DNA from: an uncultured Alphaproteobacteria bacterium
GTDB lineage: Bacteria; Pseudomonadota; Alphaproteobacteria; Caulobacterales; Caulobacteraceae
DNA length: 59,817 nucleotides
Assembly: GCA_903909375.1 (NCBI GenBank)
Contig: CAIVVM010000071.1
Span: 1-59,817, forward strand
Reading direction: 5' to 3'
Below, piece after piece: positions 46,411-55,333 of this stretch. The position numbers and the translations under genes were made by a program. Each line of letters opens with the position of its first letter. The first letter of the stretch is position 1. The notes under the pieces are model-generated. The model was not told where the DNA came from, searched no databases, and was given only the letters and a program-made list of their open reading frames with translations.

Positions 46411-47016
46411 ATGAACCCTGCGACGCAACAGGACCCTGCAGACACCGTCGACGGCCGCCGCCAACGCGGCCAGGACAACAGAGCGCGGATCGTGGCGGCC
46501 ATGATGGACATCGTCCGCGAGGGTCAGATTGCACCCAGCGCCGAGCAGGTCGCCGCCCGGGCCGACGTGGGCCTGCGCACCGTTTTCCGTCACTTCCAGG
46601 ACATGGACAGCCTCTATCGGGAGATGTCGCTGGTCATTCAAACCCAGGTGAGCGCGATCAGTGAGCGGCCATTGCCAGAGACCGGTTGGCCGGAGCGACT
46701 TCTCGAACTGGTCCGCCGCCGCGCCATGGCCTTTGAGACCATCGGACCCTTCAGGCGCGCCGCCGACGCGTTCCGCCACCGCTCCCGGTTTCTGGGCGCC
46801 GATGCGGACCGGCTGGCGACCGAACTGCGCGCCAAGCTGGAACAGGTCCTGCCGCAGGAGATCACCGCGGACCCGCTGAAGGTCGAGACCCTGGATCTCC
46901 TGATGAGCTTCGAAGCCTGGTCGCGCCTGCGCCGTGAACAGGGTCTTTCCGTAGAGCAGGCCCAGAGAGTGGTCGAAACCCTGGTGAGGCAAGTTATCAG
47001 CGACGCCGGCGTCTAG
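46411..47016 (+). CDS. TetR-family transcriptional regulator
   Basis: 201 residues from ATG 46411. HTH part: RARIVAAMMDIVREGQIAPS, AEQVAARADVGLRTVFRHF. C-terminal ligand-binding helices follow without known motifs. The operator ahead of it suggests self-control and control of the dehalogenase gene. Its last four bases overlap the end of the convergent HNH gene. Confidence 0.9.
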   Translation: MNPATQQDPADTVDGRRQRGQDNRARIVAAMMDIVREGQIAPSAEQVAARADVGLRTVFRHFQDMDSLYREMSLVIQTQVSAISERPLPETGWPERLLELVRRRAMAFETIGPFRRAADAFRHRSRFLGADADRLATELRAKLEQVLPQEITADPLKVETLDLLMSFEAWSRLRREQGLSVEQAQRVVETLVRQVISDAGV

Positions 47017-47573
47017 GCCTCCAGTTCGATGTCCCAGTACAGGTAGTCCAGCCAGCTCTCGTGCAGGTGATGCGGCGGGAAGCGGCGACCGCGGTTCTGC
47101 AGTTCATGGGCGGTGGGACGACGGGGCTTCTGGCGGGGGTGCATCTGCGCCTGCGCGGGCAAGCGGCCGCCTTTGGTCAGGTTGCAGCGTGCGCAGGCCG
47201 TGACGATATTCTCCCAGGTGGTCCGGCCCCCTCGGGATCGCGGGATAACGTGGTCGAATGTGAGGTCATCGGTCGACGGACAGTACTGGCAGGTGAAGCC
47301 GTCACGCAGGAAGAGGTTGAACCGGGTGAACGCCGGGGGCCGATCCTGGGTCACATACTGCTTGAGAGACACCACGCTCGGCAGCTTCATGGCGAAGGAG
47401 GGCGAGTGGATCATCTGGTCATAGGTGGAGACCACATCGACCCGGTCCAGGAACACCGCCTTGATCACATCCTGCCAGGGCCAGAGCGACAGGGGATAGT
47501 AGCTGAGCGGCCGGAAGTCGGCGTTAAGCACCAGACAGGGCCAGCCGGACGGCGCGTGACTAACCACCTGCAT
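47013..47573 (-). CDS. HNH endonuclease
   Basis: 186 residues. Zinc site CQYC and CARCN bracket the catalytic DHVIPRSRGGRTTWENI. The N-terminus (LVLNADFRPLSYYPLSLWPW) is typical of a widely shared bacterial HNH family found in non-mobile context. Function unknown; not a homing enzyme by size. No partner methylase near. Confidence 0.92.
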   Translation of the reverse strand: MQVVSHAPSGWPCLVLNADFRPLSYYPLSLWPWQDVIKAVFLDRVDVVSTYDQMIHSPSFAMKLPSVVSLKQYVTQDRPPAFTRFNLFLRDGFTCQYCPSTDDLTFDHVIPRSRGGRTTWENIVTACARCNLTKGGRLPAQAQMHPRQKPRRPTAHELQNRGRRFPPHHLHESWLDYLYWDIELEA

Positions 47574-47773
47574 GGCGGCGCCCGATGCTGCGGAAAGACC
47601 TGATGAAGGGGCTCAGCGTGGACCTGAAGACGAACATCCTCTGAAGAAGATCGGACGAATTCGGAAACTATAGGCTCGATTCGGAGACAACTCTACGACG
47701 AGACGAGCCTGGGAGCGGGCCTTTGGCCCCGCCCGGGAAAGTGTCCGGACGAGGCGCTAGCCGCGTTGCAAGT

Positions 47774-47875
47774 TCAGACGCCGAGGCCGGCGGTGGCTCC
47801 AGCGATGGTCAGGGTCAGACCCAGGACGGCGAAGGAAACGCTCAGGTCGAGAATACGGTTCAGCAGGTTGGTCAT
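47774..47875 (-). CDS. 33-residue single-pass membrane protein (mini-protein 1)
   Basis: Short basic start (MTNLLNRILD), then one membrane helix (LSVSFAVLGLTLTIAGATAG) ending LGV. GGAGA lies about six bases before ATG 47875. It resembles the second mini-protein (R-x-L/V-D-x-x-V-x-x-x-V/L-L-x-L-x-L then A-x-x-T-A-x-L). The leader has a strong hairpin (47897-47917). No match to a known toxin comes to mind; a hydrophobic regulator or type I toxin-like peptide is possible. Confidence 0.6.
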   Translation of the reverse strand: MTNLLNRILDLSVSFAVLGLTLTIAGATAGLGV

Positions 47876-47896
47876 GGCAGGTCTCCGCTCAGCTTC

Positions 47897-47917
47897 GGGC
47901 TCGGTTGATCCGAGCCC
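47897..47917 (-). promoter_or_regulatory. perfect hairpin in leader of mini-protein 1
   Basis: Eight perfect base pairs (GGGCTCGG with CCGAGCCC) and a 5-base loop, ending 22 bases before the start codon, next to the ribosome site. Could govern translation or transcript life; no T run, so not a terminator. Confidence 0.6.
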
Positions 47918-48028
47918 CGTGTCCATCTGGACAATGATTGGATATCAGCATCTGAACACTGCATAGATAACTGATTTTGCCGACCTGATATGCGTTTCTG
48001 CACATCATCGTGTGAGCCAGGAACGAAA

Positions 48029-48051
48029 AAGGGGGCCACGCGGGCCCCCTT
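48029..48051 (-). terminator. intrinsic terminator after mini-protein 2
   Basis: Nine-bp GC-rich stem (AAGGGGGCC with GGCCCCCTT) and 5-base loop, followed on the minus strand by TTTTTCG. It shows that mini-protein 2 is a transcription unit of its own, apart from mini-protein 1. Confidence 0.85.
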
Positions 48052-48083
48052 CTCACGGTTATCGGCGCCGGTCCGAAAGACCA

Positions 48084-48188
48084 CTAGGCGCTCAGCGCCG
48101 CTGTGCCGAAGGCCGCGATCAGGCTGAGGGACAGGAGGAACACCGGAACCGCGCGATCAACGAGCCGTTCGAACTTTTCAAGAGACAT
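48084..48188 (-). CDS. 34-residue single-pass membrane protein (mini-protein 2)
   Basis: ATG 48188 gives MSLEKFERLVDRAVP then a membrane helix VFLLSLSLIAAFGTAALSA. A weak ribosome site (AGG) lies nine bases upstream. A longer frame to 48305 exists but crosses the operator and promoter. Own promoter with operator and own terminator. Related in layout to mini-protein 1; divergent from a TetR gene. Confidence 0.65.
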   Translation of the reverse strand: MSLEKFERLVDRAVPVFLLSLSLIAAFGTAALSA

Positions 48189-48244
48189 GACACACACCTT
48201 TTCAGTTTCATGGACCCCCATCGATTTGAGGGTGTTTCTTATTT

Positions 48245-48283
48245 GAACAGTGCTCAGATAGGAACCCATCTGAGCGGCGTCAA
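48245..48283 (-). promoter_or_regulatory. promoter and operator for mini-protein 2 / TetR gene
   Basis: Minus strand -35 TTGACG (48283-48278), 17-base spacer, -10 TATCTG (48260-48255). A perfect 8-bp palindrome GCTCAGAT-N8-ATCTGAGC (48252-48275) fills the spacer, a common repressor geometry. The adjoining sequence GAACAGTGCTCAGATA (48245-48260) matches 13 of 16 bases upstream of mini-protein 1 (47954-47969). Confidence 0.7.
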
Positions 48284-48324
48284 GATCTGTGTACAGCGGG
48301 CTCATATGAATTTATGGTAATGTC

Positions 48325-48939
48325 ATGAGCGAAGCCAAAAGCGTCGGACCACGCCCTTATCATCACGGCGATCTCACGCGCGCCCTCGTGGACGCCGCCC
48401 GCCGACTGCTGGAATCCGAAGGTCCCAGCGCGCTGTCCCTGCGCGCTGTGGCGCGTGAGGCGGGGGTCAGTCCAGCCGCGCCCTATCATCACTTCAAGGA
48501 CAAGGCAGAGCTGCTGGACGCCATCGCCAACGAGGGCTGGGACATTCTGGGAACCCAGATGGCCGCCGCCAAGGCCGCCACCACCGGGATGCAGCAATTG
48601 ACCGCGCTGGGCATAGCCTACGTCTGTTTCGCCCGCGACAACCCCGCGCTTTACCGCGTCATGTACGACGCTGCCCGCGACAAGGACGAGATGCCCGAGG
48701 AGGACAGCGCCTACTGCATGGTGCGCGACACCATGATCGAGAACGGCGCCGACCCCGAGCAGGACCGACACCTGGAGCTCGCCGGCGTGGCGGCCTGGTG
48801 CGGCGCGCACGGCCTGGCCGAAATGGCGAGCTTCAAACAATTCGACCACCTGAAGGCCGAGCTCGGCGGCGAACGGCCGTTTTTCGAGGCGGTGCTCAAC
48901 CATATGGGCCTGTTCCCCAAACCGCATCAGGACTGCTAA
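48325..48939 (+). CDS. TetR-family transcriptional regulator
   Basis: 204 residues. HTH: ALVDAARRLLESEGPSALSL, AVAREAGVSPAAPYHHFKDK. C-terminal WHG-type domain (LTALGIAYVCFARDNPALYRV). Divergent from mini-protein 2; the palindrome between them is its likely operator. Followed nine bases later by gluQ. Confidence 0.92.
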   Translation: MSEAKSVGPRPYHHGDLTRALVDAARRLLESEGPSALSLRAVAREAGVSPAAPYHHFKDKAELLDAIANEGWDILGTQMAAAKAATTGMQQLTALGIAYVCFARDNPALYRVMYDAARDKDEMPEEDSAYCMVRDTMIENGADPEQDRHLELAGVAAWCGAHGLAEMASFKQFDHLKAELGGERPFFEAVLNHMGLFPKPHQDC

Positions 48940-48947
48940 CTGGGCGG

Positions 48948-49772
48948 GTGTTCGTCACCCGCTTCGCTCCCTCGCCCACCGGCTATCTGCATCGCGGCCA
49001 CGCGTTGTCGGCGCTGACGGCCCATCGTGCCGCGCAGGCCGCAGGTGGTCGGTTCCTGCTCCGCATCGAGGATATCGACGCGACACGATGTCGGCCCGCG
49101 TTCGAGGCGGCGATCGGCGAAGATTTGACCTGGCTGGACCTAAGCTGGGAGATCCCGGTCAGACGTCAGTCCGAGCATATGGCGGACTACCAATCTGCCC
49201 TTACACGCCTCGAAGGCGATGGGCTGCTCTATCGCTGTTTCCGCACCCGGAAAGAGATCGCCCAGGCGATGACATCTGCGCCCCACGGCGCTGTGGACGC
49301 CTTTCGCAGCGCGCCCCTGCCCGCCCGCGAGGAGGCCCGGCGACTGGCTACCGGTGAACCCTTTGCCTGGAGACTTTCCCTGGATGCGGCAAGGCAGCGC
49401 CTGGGCGGGTGGCAAGGCCTCACGTTTTCAGACGCCGGCCAGACTTTCACCGCCAACCCTGAACCAGGCGGCGACGTCGTTCTGGCCCGGAAGGATGTGG
49501 GGGTGGCCTACCACCTGGCCGTGGTGGTGGACGACGCCCTGCAGGGGATAACTCATGTCATCCGGGGTGCGGACCTGGCCGAGGCCACCCACGTTCAGCG
49601 CCTGCTGCAGGCGCTCCTCGACCTGCCGACACCCGCCTATCAGCATCACCCTCTTTTGCTGGACGCCGAAGGCCGCCGGCTGGCCAAGCGAACCGGCGCA
49701 GAAAGTCTGCGCGCTTTGCGCGAACGCGGTATGAGCGCGGCAGAGCTGAAGGGGGAACTGGGCTTTGACTGA
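48948..49772 (+). CDS. gluQ: glutamyl-queuosine tRNA(Asp) synthetase
   Basis: 274 residues from GTG 48948. Class I synthetase catalytic domain without an anticodon-binding part: TRFAPSPTGYLHRGHA (HIGH-like), RFLLRIEDIDATR, ITHVIRGADL and the KMSK-equivalent LAKRTGAES. Attaches glutamate to queuosine at the tRNA(Asp) wobble base. Its end overlaps the EamA gene start by 8 bases. Confidence 0.93.
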   Translation: MFVTRFAPSPTGYLHRGHALSALTAHRAAQAAGGRFLLRIEDIDATRCRPAFEAAIGEDLTWLDLSWEIPVRRQSEHMADYQSALTRLEGDGLLYRCFRTRKEIAQAMTSAPHGAVDAFRSAPLPAREEARRLATGEPFAWRLSLDAARQRLGGWQGLTFSDAGQTFTANPEPGGDVVLARKDVGVAYHLAVVVDDALQGITHVIRGADLAEATHVQRLLQALLDLPTPAYQHHPLLLDAEGRRLAKRTGAESLRALRERGMSAAELKGELGFD

Positions 49773-50703
49773 GACGACGGCGGAACCGGCAGCGCGCATG
49801 GACTGGCGCGCCGTGGGTGTGCTGCTGTTCGGCGCCTGCGTGATTGGACTATCGCCGATCTTCGTTCGACTTACGGAAGCCGGGCCTGCAGCGGCGGGAT
49901 TCTGGCGACTGGCGCTGGCGCTCCCCCTGCTGGCGCTCCTGACGGTCCGCAATACAGGCGGCATCGGGCGCCCCCCGGTCATGGCGCTCTGGGCGGGGCT
50001 GTTCTTCGCCCTGGACCTCGGCTTCTGGCACTACGCCATCCACTATACGTCGGTGACCAACGCTACCGTCCTGTCGAACCTGACGCCGATCGTCGTCACC
50101 GCCTTTGCCTGGATCTTTCTGAAGCAGCGACCCACGGGCCTGTTCCTGCTGGCAGTGGCTGCGGCCACCGGCGGCGCCTGGGTCATGGCCTTCGAAAAGG
50201 GCAGCGGGGCTCTGGTCAACCAGCCCCTGGGCGACGGGCTGTCGGTGCTGACCGCCCTTTGGTACGCATTCTACTTTCTGTGCATGGCGCAAGGCCGAAA
50301 GACCCACGGCGCCAGCCAGCTGATGTTCTGGGTGAGCATCGTTGGCGCCCCCCTGTTGTTGGTCGCAGCCCTGATCGCCGGCGAGCCGATCCTGCCGTCC
50401 AGCGCCCTCGGCTGGGCCGCGTTGGCAGGGTTGGGCCTGATGCATGTGGGCGGACAGGGTTCCATCGCCTGGGCAATGGGGCGGCTGCCGACATCGACCG
50501 CCTCGGTGGTGGTGCTGGTTCAGCCGGTCGTGGCGGCTTCACTGGGGTGGGTGCTGTTCGCCGAGGCCATTGGGCCATTGCAGGCGACCGGCGCGATGGT
50601 CACCCTGTTGGCCGTTATCCTGGCGCAATGGGCGTCTCGCCCGAAGGCGGAACAAGGCCCCAGGCCCGACGCGCCGCCTCCACCCGAACCAGCTTTGCGC
50701 TGA
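49765..50703 (+). CDS. EamA/DMT-family transporter
   Basis: 312 residues, ten membrane helices in two EamA halves (GLSPIFVRLTEAGPAAAGFW, VTNATVLSNLTPIVVTAFAW, ASVVVLVQPVVAASLGWVLF). TTG 49765 lies inside gluQ, with GGGGGA seven bases before; ATG 49798 is an alternative without a ribosome site. Substrate unknown. The final 29 codons overlap, on the other strand, the end of selO. Confidence 0.88.
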   Translation: MTETTAEPAARMDWRAVGVLLFGACVIGLSPIFVRLTEAGPAAAGFWRLALALPLLALLTVRNTGGIGRPPVMALWAGLFFALDLGFWHYAIHYTSVTNATVLSNLTPIVVTAFAWIFLKQRPTGLFLLAVAAATGGAWVMAFEKGSGALVNQPLGDGLSVLTALWYAFYFLCMAQGRKTHGASQLMFWVSIVGAPLLLVAALIAGEPILPSSALGWAALAGLGLMHVGGQGSIAWAMGRLPTSTASVVVLVQPVVAASLGWVLFAEAIGPLQATGAMVTLLAVILAQWASRPKAEQGPRPDAPPPPEPALR

Positions 50704-52063
50704 ACGCCGACCAGTCATCCGCCTGCGCTATGGGCGCCCAGATCGCCTCGATCTCGTCAATCAACAACTCCTCAGGCTCGGGGCCGGAAAAGTAGGGATC
50801 CGCCAGCCGTTCCGGGCGCAGAGGGGCATGTGCGGCAAGACACTGGCGGAACGTGAGGAACGGCTGGGTGGCGTAGAGCCCGCCTCTGGGCCCGGCCAGG
50901 GCGCGATCTTCGCCAGCGCAGAACCAGTCGAAAAAGAAGGGTTCCCACCTCAGCGACGGACCGCCCTCCGCCATCGCCTGAAAGGCGGACTGAACCAGGA
51001 TGGCGTCGGCGTCATCTCCCTCGGACCCTACGCCCAGCCGCGACAGCATGGCGTCCATCAGCGCGCGCCGATAGGCCGGTCCAAAGCCGTTCAAGGCATC
51101 GACCAGGGCGTCGCTGTTGCTCACCAGTGAGAAGCACCCGGCCAGCTGCTGCAGGTTCCAGAACACCGCCTCCGGCTGACGACCGAAGCTGTAGAGCCCC
51201 TGGTGGTCGAAATAGGCGGCCGTGAAGTTGGGATCGGAGTGCGGCAGAAATCGATAGGGGCCGTAGTCAAAACTCTCGCCCGTCAGGTTCATGTTGTCGG
51301 TATTGAGCACGCCGTGGACGAACCCCGCCGCCATCCAGCCGGCAGTCATGCGCGCTGCCCGTCCAGCCACCGCCTGCAGCAAGGCTGAGGGGCGGTCGTT
51401 CGCACCGTCAAGGTCGGGGTAATAGTTCGCGATCACGTGGTCGATCAGGGCGCCAACCCGCTCGGCGCTGTCGAAGTAGGCATGGCGCTGGAAACTGCCA
51501 AAGCGGATGTGGCTGTGCGAGAGGCGAACCAGCACCGCAGCGCGGGTGGGGCTGGGTTCATCGCCCCGCTCCAGCGCCTCTCCAGTCTCGATCAGCGAGA
51601 ACGACCGGGACGTGGGAACGCCCAGCGCTTCCAGCATCGCCGTGGCCAGCACCTCGCGCACCCCGCCCTTCAAGGTCAGCCGGCCGTCGCCGGACCGCGA
51701 CCAGGGCGTCTGGCCTGATCCCTTCGTTCCGAGGTCGAGCAGCCGACCGGAACCGGCCTCCCGCAGTTGGGCGAAGAGGAACCCGCGCCCGTCGCCCAGG
51801 TCGGGGTTGTAGGACCGGAACTGGTGGCCGTGGTAGCGCTGGGCCAGCGGCGGATCGATATTGCCCGGCAGGGGCTGAAACCGGCCGAAGTGGGCGATCC
51901 ACTCGGCGTCGCTCAGGGTGTCGAGGCCGACACACGCCGCCGCCCGATCGTTGCGAAACCGCAGGATCGTCTGCGGGAAGTCCGCTGCAGCCACGGGGTC
52001 GCCGTACTCCGGGCCGAGGGCCGGGAACTGTGGGTCGGGACGGTAGCTGGCGGAGACGGGCAT
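50615..52063 (-). CDS. selO: SelO/YdiU protein AMPylase
   Basis: 482 residues. Pseudokinase fold with swapped nucleotide: glycine-rich loop LDLGTKGSGQTPWSRSGDG, catalytic/metal region HGVLNTDNMNLTGESFDYG and HGHQFRSYNPDLGDGR. Transfers AMP to Ser/Thr/Tyr of redox proteins. Lacks the C-terminal selenocysteine of animals. The final part overlaps the convergent EamA gene by 89 bases. Confidence 0.95.
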   Translation of the reverse strand: MPVSASYRPDPQFPALGPEYGDPVAAADFPQTILRFRNDRAAACVGLDTLSDAEWIAHFGRFQPLPGNIDPPLAQRYHGHQFRSYNPDLGDGRGFLFAQLREAGSGRLLDLGTKGSGQTPWSRSGDGRLTLKGGVREVLATAMLEALGVPTSRSFSLIETGEALERGDEPSPTRAAVLVRLSHSHIRFGSFQRHAYFDSAERVGALIDHVIANYYPDLDGANDRPSALLQAVAGRAARMTAGWMAAGFVHGVLNTDNMNLTGESFDYGPYRFLPHSDPNFTAAYFDHQGLYSFGRQPEAVFWNLQQLAGCFSLVSNSDALVDALNGFGPAYRRALMDAMLSRLGVGSEGDDADAILVQSAFQAMAEGGPSLRWEPFFFDWFCAGEDRALAGPRGGLYATQPFLTFRQCLAAHAPLRPERLADPYFSGPEPEELLIDEIEAIWAPIAQADDWSAFSAKLVRVEAARRAWGLVPPSGETPIAPG

Positions 52064-52116
52064 CCGGTCACCTAGCCGTTGCTCCTGTCTGACGGCAAGC
52101 CGGGGAATGCAGCGCC

Positions 52117-53313
52117 CTACCCCGGCCGCCAGCCCAGCAGCCCGAACATCACGAAGAAGCCTGCGACGTAGGCGACCGGCACATGCCAGCCCTGACGCAA
52201 CCAGGCCCCCACCGAGCGCCCTTCCGGATAGAGATTGGTCAGCGCCACACCTGCGGAGGAGCCGAACCAGAGCATCGAGCCGCCGAAGCCCACCGCATAG
52301 GCCAGCAGCCCCCAGTCATACCCCCCCTGCTCCAGCGCCAGAGCCGTAAGCGGGATGTTGTCGAACACCGAGGAGACAACGCCCAGCCCGAAGGTCGTCT
52401 GCCACGACGGGTCCGGCAGCGCGTTCACCGGCATCAGCGACGCAGCCGCGACCAGGGCCACCAGAAACAGCGCGCCCTTGAGAGAAGACTGCGCCACAGT
52501 CCAGTCCGGTCGGGCGATCAGAGATGTCGCAAGCAGGGCCGCCCAGACCGCCAATCCGAGCCATGGCGCCGCCGCCTCGCCGGGTGACAGCAGGTTTGCC
52601 GCGATATTGGCCGCGATGGCGGCTGTCAGCACAATGCCCACGATCACCACCCGTCGCCAGTGGATCGGATGGCCCGGTACGTCATGCTTCAGGATCGGTT
52701 GATAGCGTTGCTGCGAGAGGGCTCCGACCACACCGAAAACCGCGAAGGCGGCCAGACAGGCCACATAGGCCGGGATCACCTCCAGCGGCGCGACGCCTTT
52801 CAGCCACATGATGGTGGTGGTGGTGTCGCCGATCACGCTGCCCGCGCCGCCGGCGTTGGCGGCCGCCACAATGGAGGCCAGAAAACCGACGCTGACCCGG
52901 CCCTGGTAGAGGTGGCGCGCCATCACACCGCCGATGATGGCGGCGGCGATGTTGTCCAGGAAAGCCGACAGCACGAACACGATCGCCAGCATCGCCAGAC
53001 CGCCCAGCCAGCTGTCCGGCAGCAACCCCGGCATGTGGTCGGGCAGCCCCGACAGCTCGAACTGGTTGGCCAGCAGGCCGAACCCCACCAGCAGCAACAG
53101 GATGTTGGTCAGGATGACCCACTCATGCAGGGCATGCTGGCCCAGTGCGGCAAGGCCTTCGCCCGTGGGAAACGCGCCCCATATTCCCTGATAGATCAGG
53201 ATGCCCGCCAGGCCGGTCAGCGCCACCTCGAGCGTGCGGTTGTGCAACACCGCTACGCCAAGCAGGGTCAGGCCGAACAGGCAGAATTCCAGCGGCACGC
53301 CCAGTACGGTCAT
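52117..53313 (-). CDS. NhaD/ArsB-family ion transporter
   Basis: 398 residues with about eleven membrane helices. FLDNIAAAIIGGVMARHLYQ and FDNIPLTALALEQGGYDW are the paired discontinuous helices of the ion transporter superfamily; SVIGDTTTTIMWLKG is a further mark. Likely a Na+/H+ antiporter or citrate/anion carrier. Precise substrate not known. Confidence 0.85.
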   Translation of the reverse strand: MTVLGVPLEFCLFGLTLLGVAVLHNRTLEVALTGLAGILIYQGIWGAFPTGEGLAALGQHALHEWVILTNILLLLVGFGLLANQFELSGLPDHMPGLLPDSWLGGLAMLAIVFVLSAFLDNIAAAIIGGVMARHLYQGRVSVGFLASIVAAANAGGAGSVIGDTTTTIMWLKGVAPLEVIPAYVACLAAFAVFGVVGALSQQRYQPILKHDVPGHPIHWRRVVIVGIVLTAAIAANIAANLLSPGEAAAPWLGLAVWAALLATSLIARPDWTVAQSSLKGALFLVALVAAASLMPVNALPDPSWQTTFGLGVVSSVFDNIPLTALALEQGGYDWGLLAYAVGFGGSMLWFGSSAGVALTNLYPEGRSVGAWLRQGWHVPVAYVAGFFVMFGLLGWRPG

Positions 53314-53365
53314 GACAGGATTCTAGGCCGACGCAGGCGCCGGGACCATCGCAATCGGACCCGGA

Positions 53366-54166
53366 TCAGCCAATTCTGACGCCCATGCCGCCGTCCACCG
53401 GCAGGATCGCCCCCGTGATGAAGCGCGCATCGTCCGAAGCCAGAAAAAGGGCGGCATGGGCGATGTCCCAGGCGGTTCCCATCTTGCCGCCCAGCGGCAC
53501 ACGGGCGTCACGTTCGGCCCGGACCTCGGCCTGGCTGCGGCCGCTGGCCCCGGCGATCCCCGCCACCGCCATCGGCGTATCGATCAGGCCTGGCTGGACC
53601 GCATTGCACCGGATTCCGTATCGCGCCTGTGAGATGGCCACGCTGGCGGTCAATCGGTTAACCCCTGCCTTGGAGATCTCATAGGCAAGCTGAATCCCCC
53701 CGGCCTGCGCCGCCAGCGACGAGATATTGACGATGGCCCCGGCCTTCTGCTCGCGCATGACCCCCAGCGCCGCCTTGGTGACCAGCCACATGCCCTTGAG
53801 ATTGACAGCAAGGATGCGGTCGAAGGCCGCCTCCTCGACGCGGTGAGCAGGCCCGTCCCCACCGCCGATGCCCACATTGTTGACCAGGATATCGATACGC
53901 TGGAGACGCCCCATGGCCTGGGCCACGATCTCGGCGACCTCTCTGGAGCGGGTGACGTCGGCCTGTAGTGCGCTGGCCTCGCCGCCGGCCTCCAGGATCA
54001 TGGCGGCGGTCTCCTCAGCCCGCTCCGCGATCCGGTCAACGCACAGCACCCGCGCACCCTCGGCGGCGAACAGCAGGGCGATGGCGCGTCCGTTGCCGAT
54101 CGTCTCGCCCGGCGACTGGCCTGCGCCAACGATGACCGCCGTCTTGCCTTCGAGGCGGCCCGCCAT
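53366..54166 (-). CDS. short-chain dehydrogenase/reductase
   Basis: About 266 residues from ATG 54166. NAD(P) motif VGAGQSPGETIGNGRAIAL (TGxxxGxG variant), NNVGIG, catalytic Ser in NISSLAAQAGG, and YEISKAG as YxxxK. C-terminal GAILPVDGGMG. Its start is one base after the stop of the CMD gene, so the two are coupled. Substrate unknown. Confidence 0.93.
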   Translation of the reverse strand: MAGRLEGKTAVIVGAGQSPGETIGNGRAIALLFAAEGARVLCVDRIAERAEETAAMILEAGGEASALQADVTRSREVAEIVAQAMGRLQRIDILVNNVGIGGGDGPAHRVEEAAFDRILAVNLKGMWLVTKAALGVMREQKAGAIVNISSLAAQAGGIQLAYEISKAGVNRLTASVAISQARYGIRCNAVQPGLIDTPMAVAGIAGASGRSQAEVRAERDARVPLGGKMGTAWDIAHAALFLASDDARFITGAILPVDGGMGVRIG

Positions 54167-54167
54167 C

Positions 54168-54737
54168 TCAGTAGCCCTTGAGTTCTGGATCAAGGACCTG
54201 TCCGGCGTCCAGCTGCACGCCAAAGGTGTTCAGCATCATGGAGACCTGGGTGTACTGGCCCGTGGTGAAGACCAGGTCCATGCACTGCTTCTCGGTGTAG
54301 TGCTGCTTGAGAAGGTTCCAGGTGCTGTCGCTGATGAAGTGATCCGTGTGGAGTTCATCGGTCGCCCGGATCAGCACAGCATCGGCCGGGCTCCAGCCGG
54401 CGTCGGCGCCGCGCTTGATGGCCTCGATCTCTGCGGCGGTCAGGCCCGAGTCCAGGCCGATCCGGGTGTGCTGGGTGAACTCGTAGCCCGACTTGCAGAG
54501 GTATCCCACGCGCAGGATCACGATCTCCCGTTCCCGCGCCGGCAGGTCGTTGCGCCGGGACAGCACATAACCGCCCCACTGGTTGAACCGGCTCAGGGCC
54601 TTGGGCGCATGAGCCAGAGTGCGAAAGATGTTCAGCACCCCCAGCTTGCCGTTTCGAACCGGCTGCAGGGCCTCGGCCTGTTCGGGCGAGAGATCTTCAT
54701 CGCGCAAGGGTGCGACGCGTGGAGCGGACAGTCTCAT
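54168..54737 (-). CDS. carboxymuconolactone decarboxylase-family protein
   Basis: 189 residues from ATG 54737. CMD helices LPAREREIVILRVGYLCKSG and EFTQHTRIGLDSGLT, EKQCMDLVFTTGQYTQVSMM. The EWxxH-type pattern (EFTQH) replaces the AhpD cysteine pair, so a hydrolase, decarboxylase or unknown role. Operon with the SDR. Confidence 0.88.
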   Translation of the reverse strand: MRLSAPRVAPLRDEDLSPEQAEALQPVRNGKLGVLNIFRTLAHAPKALSRFNQWGGYVLSRRNDLPAREREIVILRVGYLCKSGYEFTQHTRIGLDSGLTAAEIEAIKRGADAGWSPADAVLIRATDELHTDHFISDSTWNLLKQHYTEKQCMDLVFTTGQYTQVSMMLNTFGVQLDAGQVLDPELKGY

Positions 54738-54883
54738 GTAGGTTTCCTCACCTGTATTTCTTGGCCCCACCTTAAGGTGGGCGCGGGCCGGCGCCACCGG
54801 AATTCGTTTCCGCCCGGATTCAGACTTGCGGCATCGCGCGGGTTGGCGTCCGATGCGGTCCGGACGCGGGCCAGGAAAACGTC

Positions 54884-55333
54884 ATGACCACCTTTCGACT
54901 GAACGGGCGGAATGTCACAGTCAATGGCCCGGACGATGCACCGCTGCTGTGGGCCATCCGTGACGACGCGGGCCTCACCGGCACCAAGTTCGGCTGCGGC
55001 ATCGGCCAGTGCGGCGCATGCACCGTGCATGTGAACGGCGAGGCGGTGCGCTCATGCCTCACCCCTGTATCGTCTGTCGCCGGACAGTCCGTGACCACCA
55101 TCGAAGGCCTGGGCGGCGAGCATGTCCTGCAGAAGGCCTGGATCGAGACCCAGGCACCCCAGTGCGGCTACTGCCAGTCGGGCCAGATCATGCAGGCCGC
55201 CGCCCTGCTGAAGTCCAAACCGAAGCCGACCGACGCCGATATTGACGCCGCCATGGCCGGAAACCTGTGCCGCTGCATGGCCTATGTGCGGATCAAGAAG
55301 GCGATCAAGCTGGCCGCTGGAGTGAAGGCATGA
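54884..55333 (+). CDS. iorA: [2Fe-2S] subunit of aldehyde/isoquinoline-type oxidoreductase
   Basis: 149 residues with two clusters: plant-type [15 protein letters not shown] (first) and [16 protein letters not shown] with [15 protein letters not shown] (second). Passes electrons from the molybdenum subunit. Coupled to it by an ATGA overlap. No FAD subunit nearby, as in isoquinoline 1-oxidoreductase and periplasmic aldehyde oxidoreductases. Confidence 0.93.
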   Translation: MTTFRLNGRNVTVNGPDDAPLLWAIRDDAGLTGTKFGCGIGQCGACTVHVNGEAVRSCLTPVSSVAGQSVTTIEGLGGEHVLQKAWIETQAPQCGYCQSGQIMQAAALLKSKPKPTDADIDAAMAGNLCRCMAYVRIKKAIKLAAGVKA

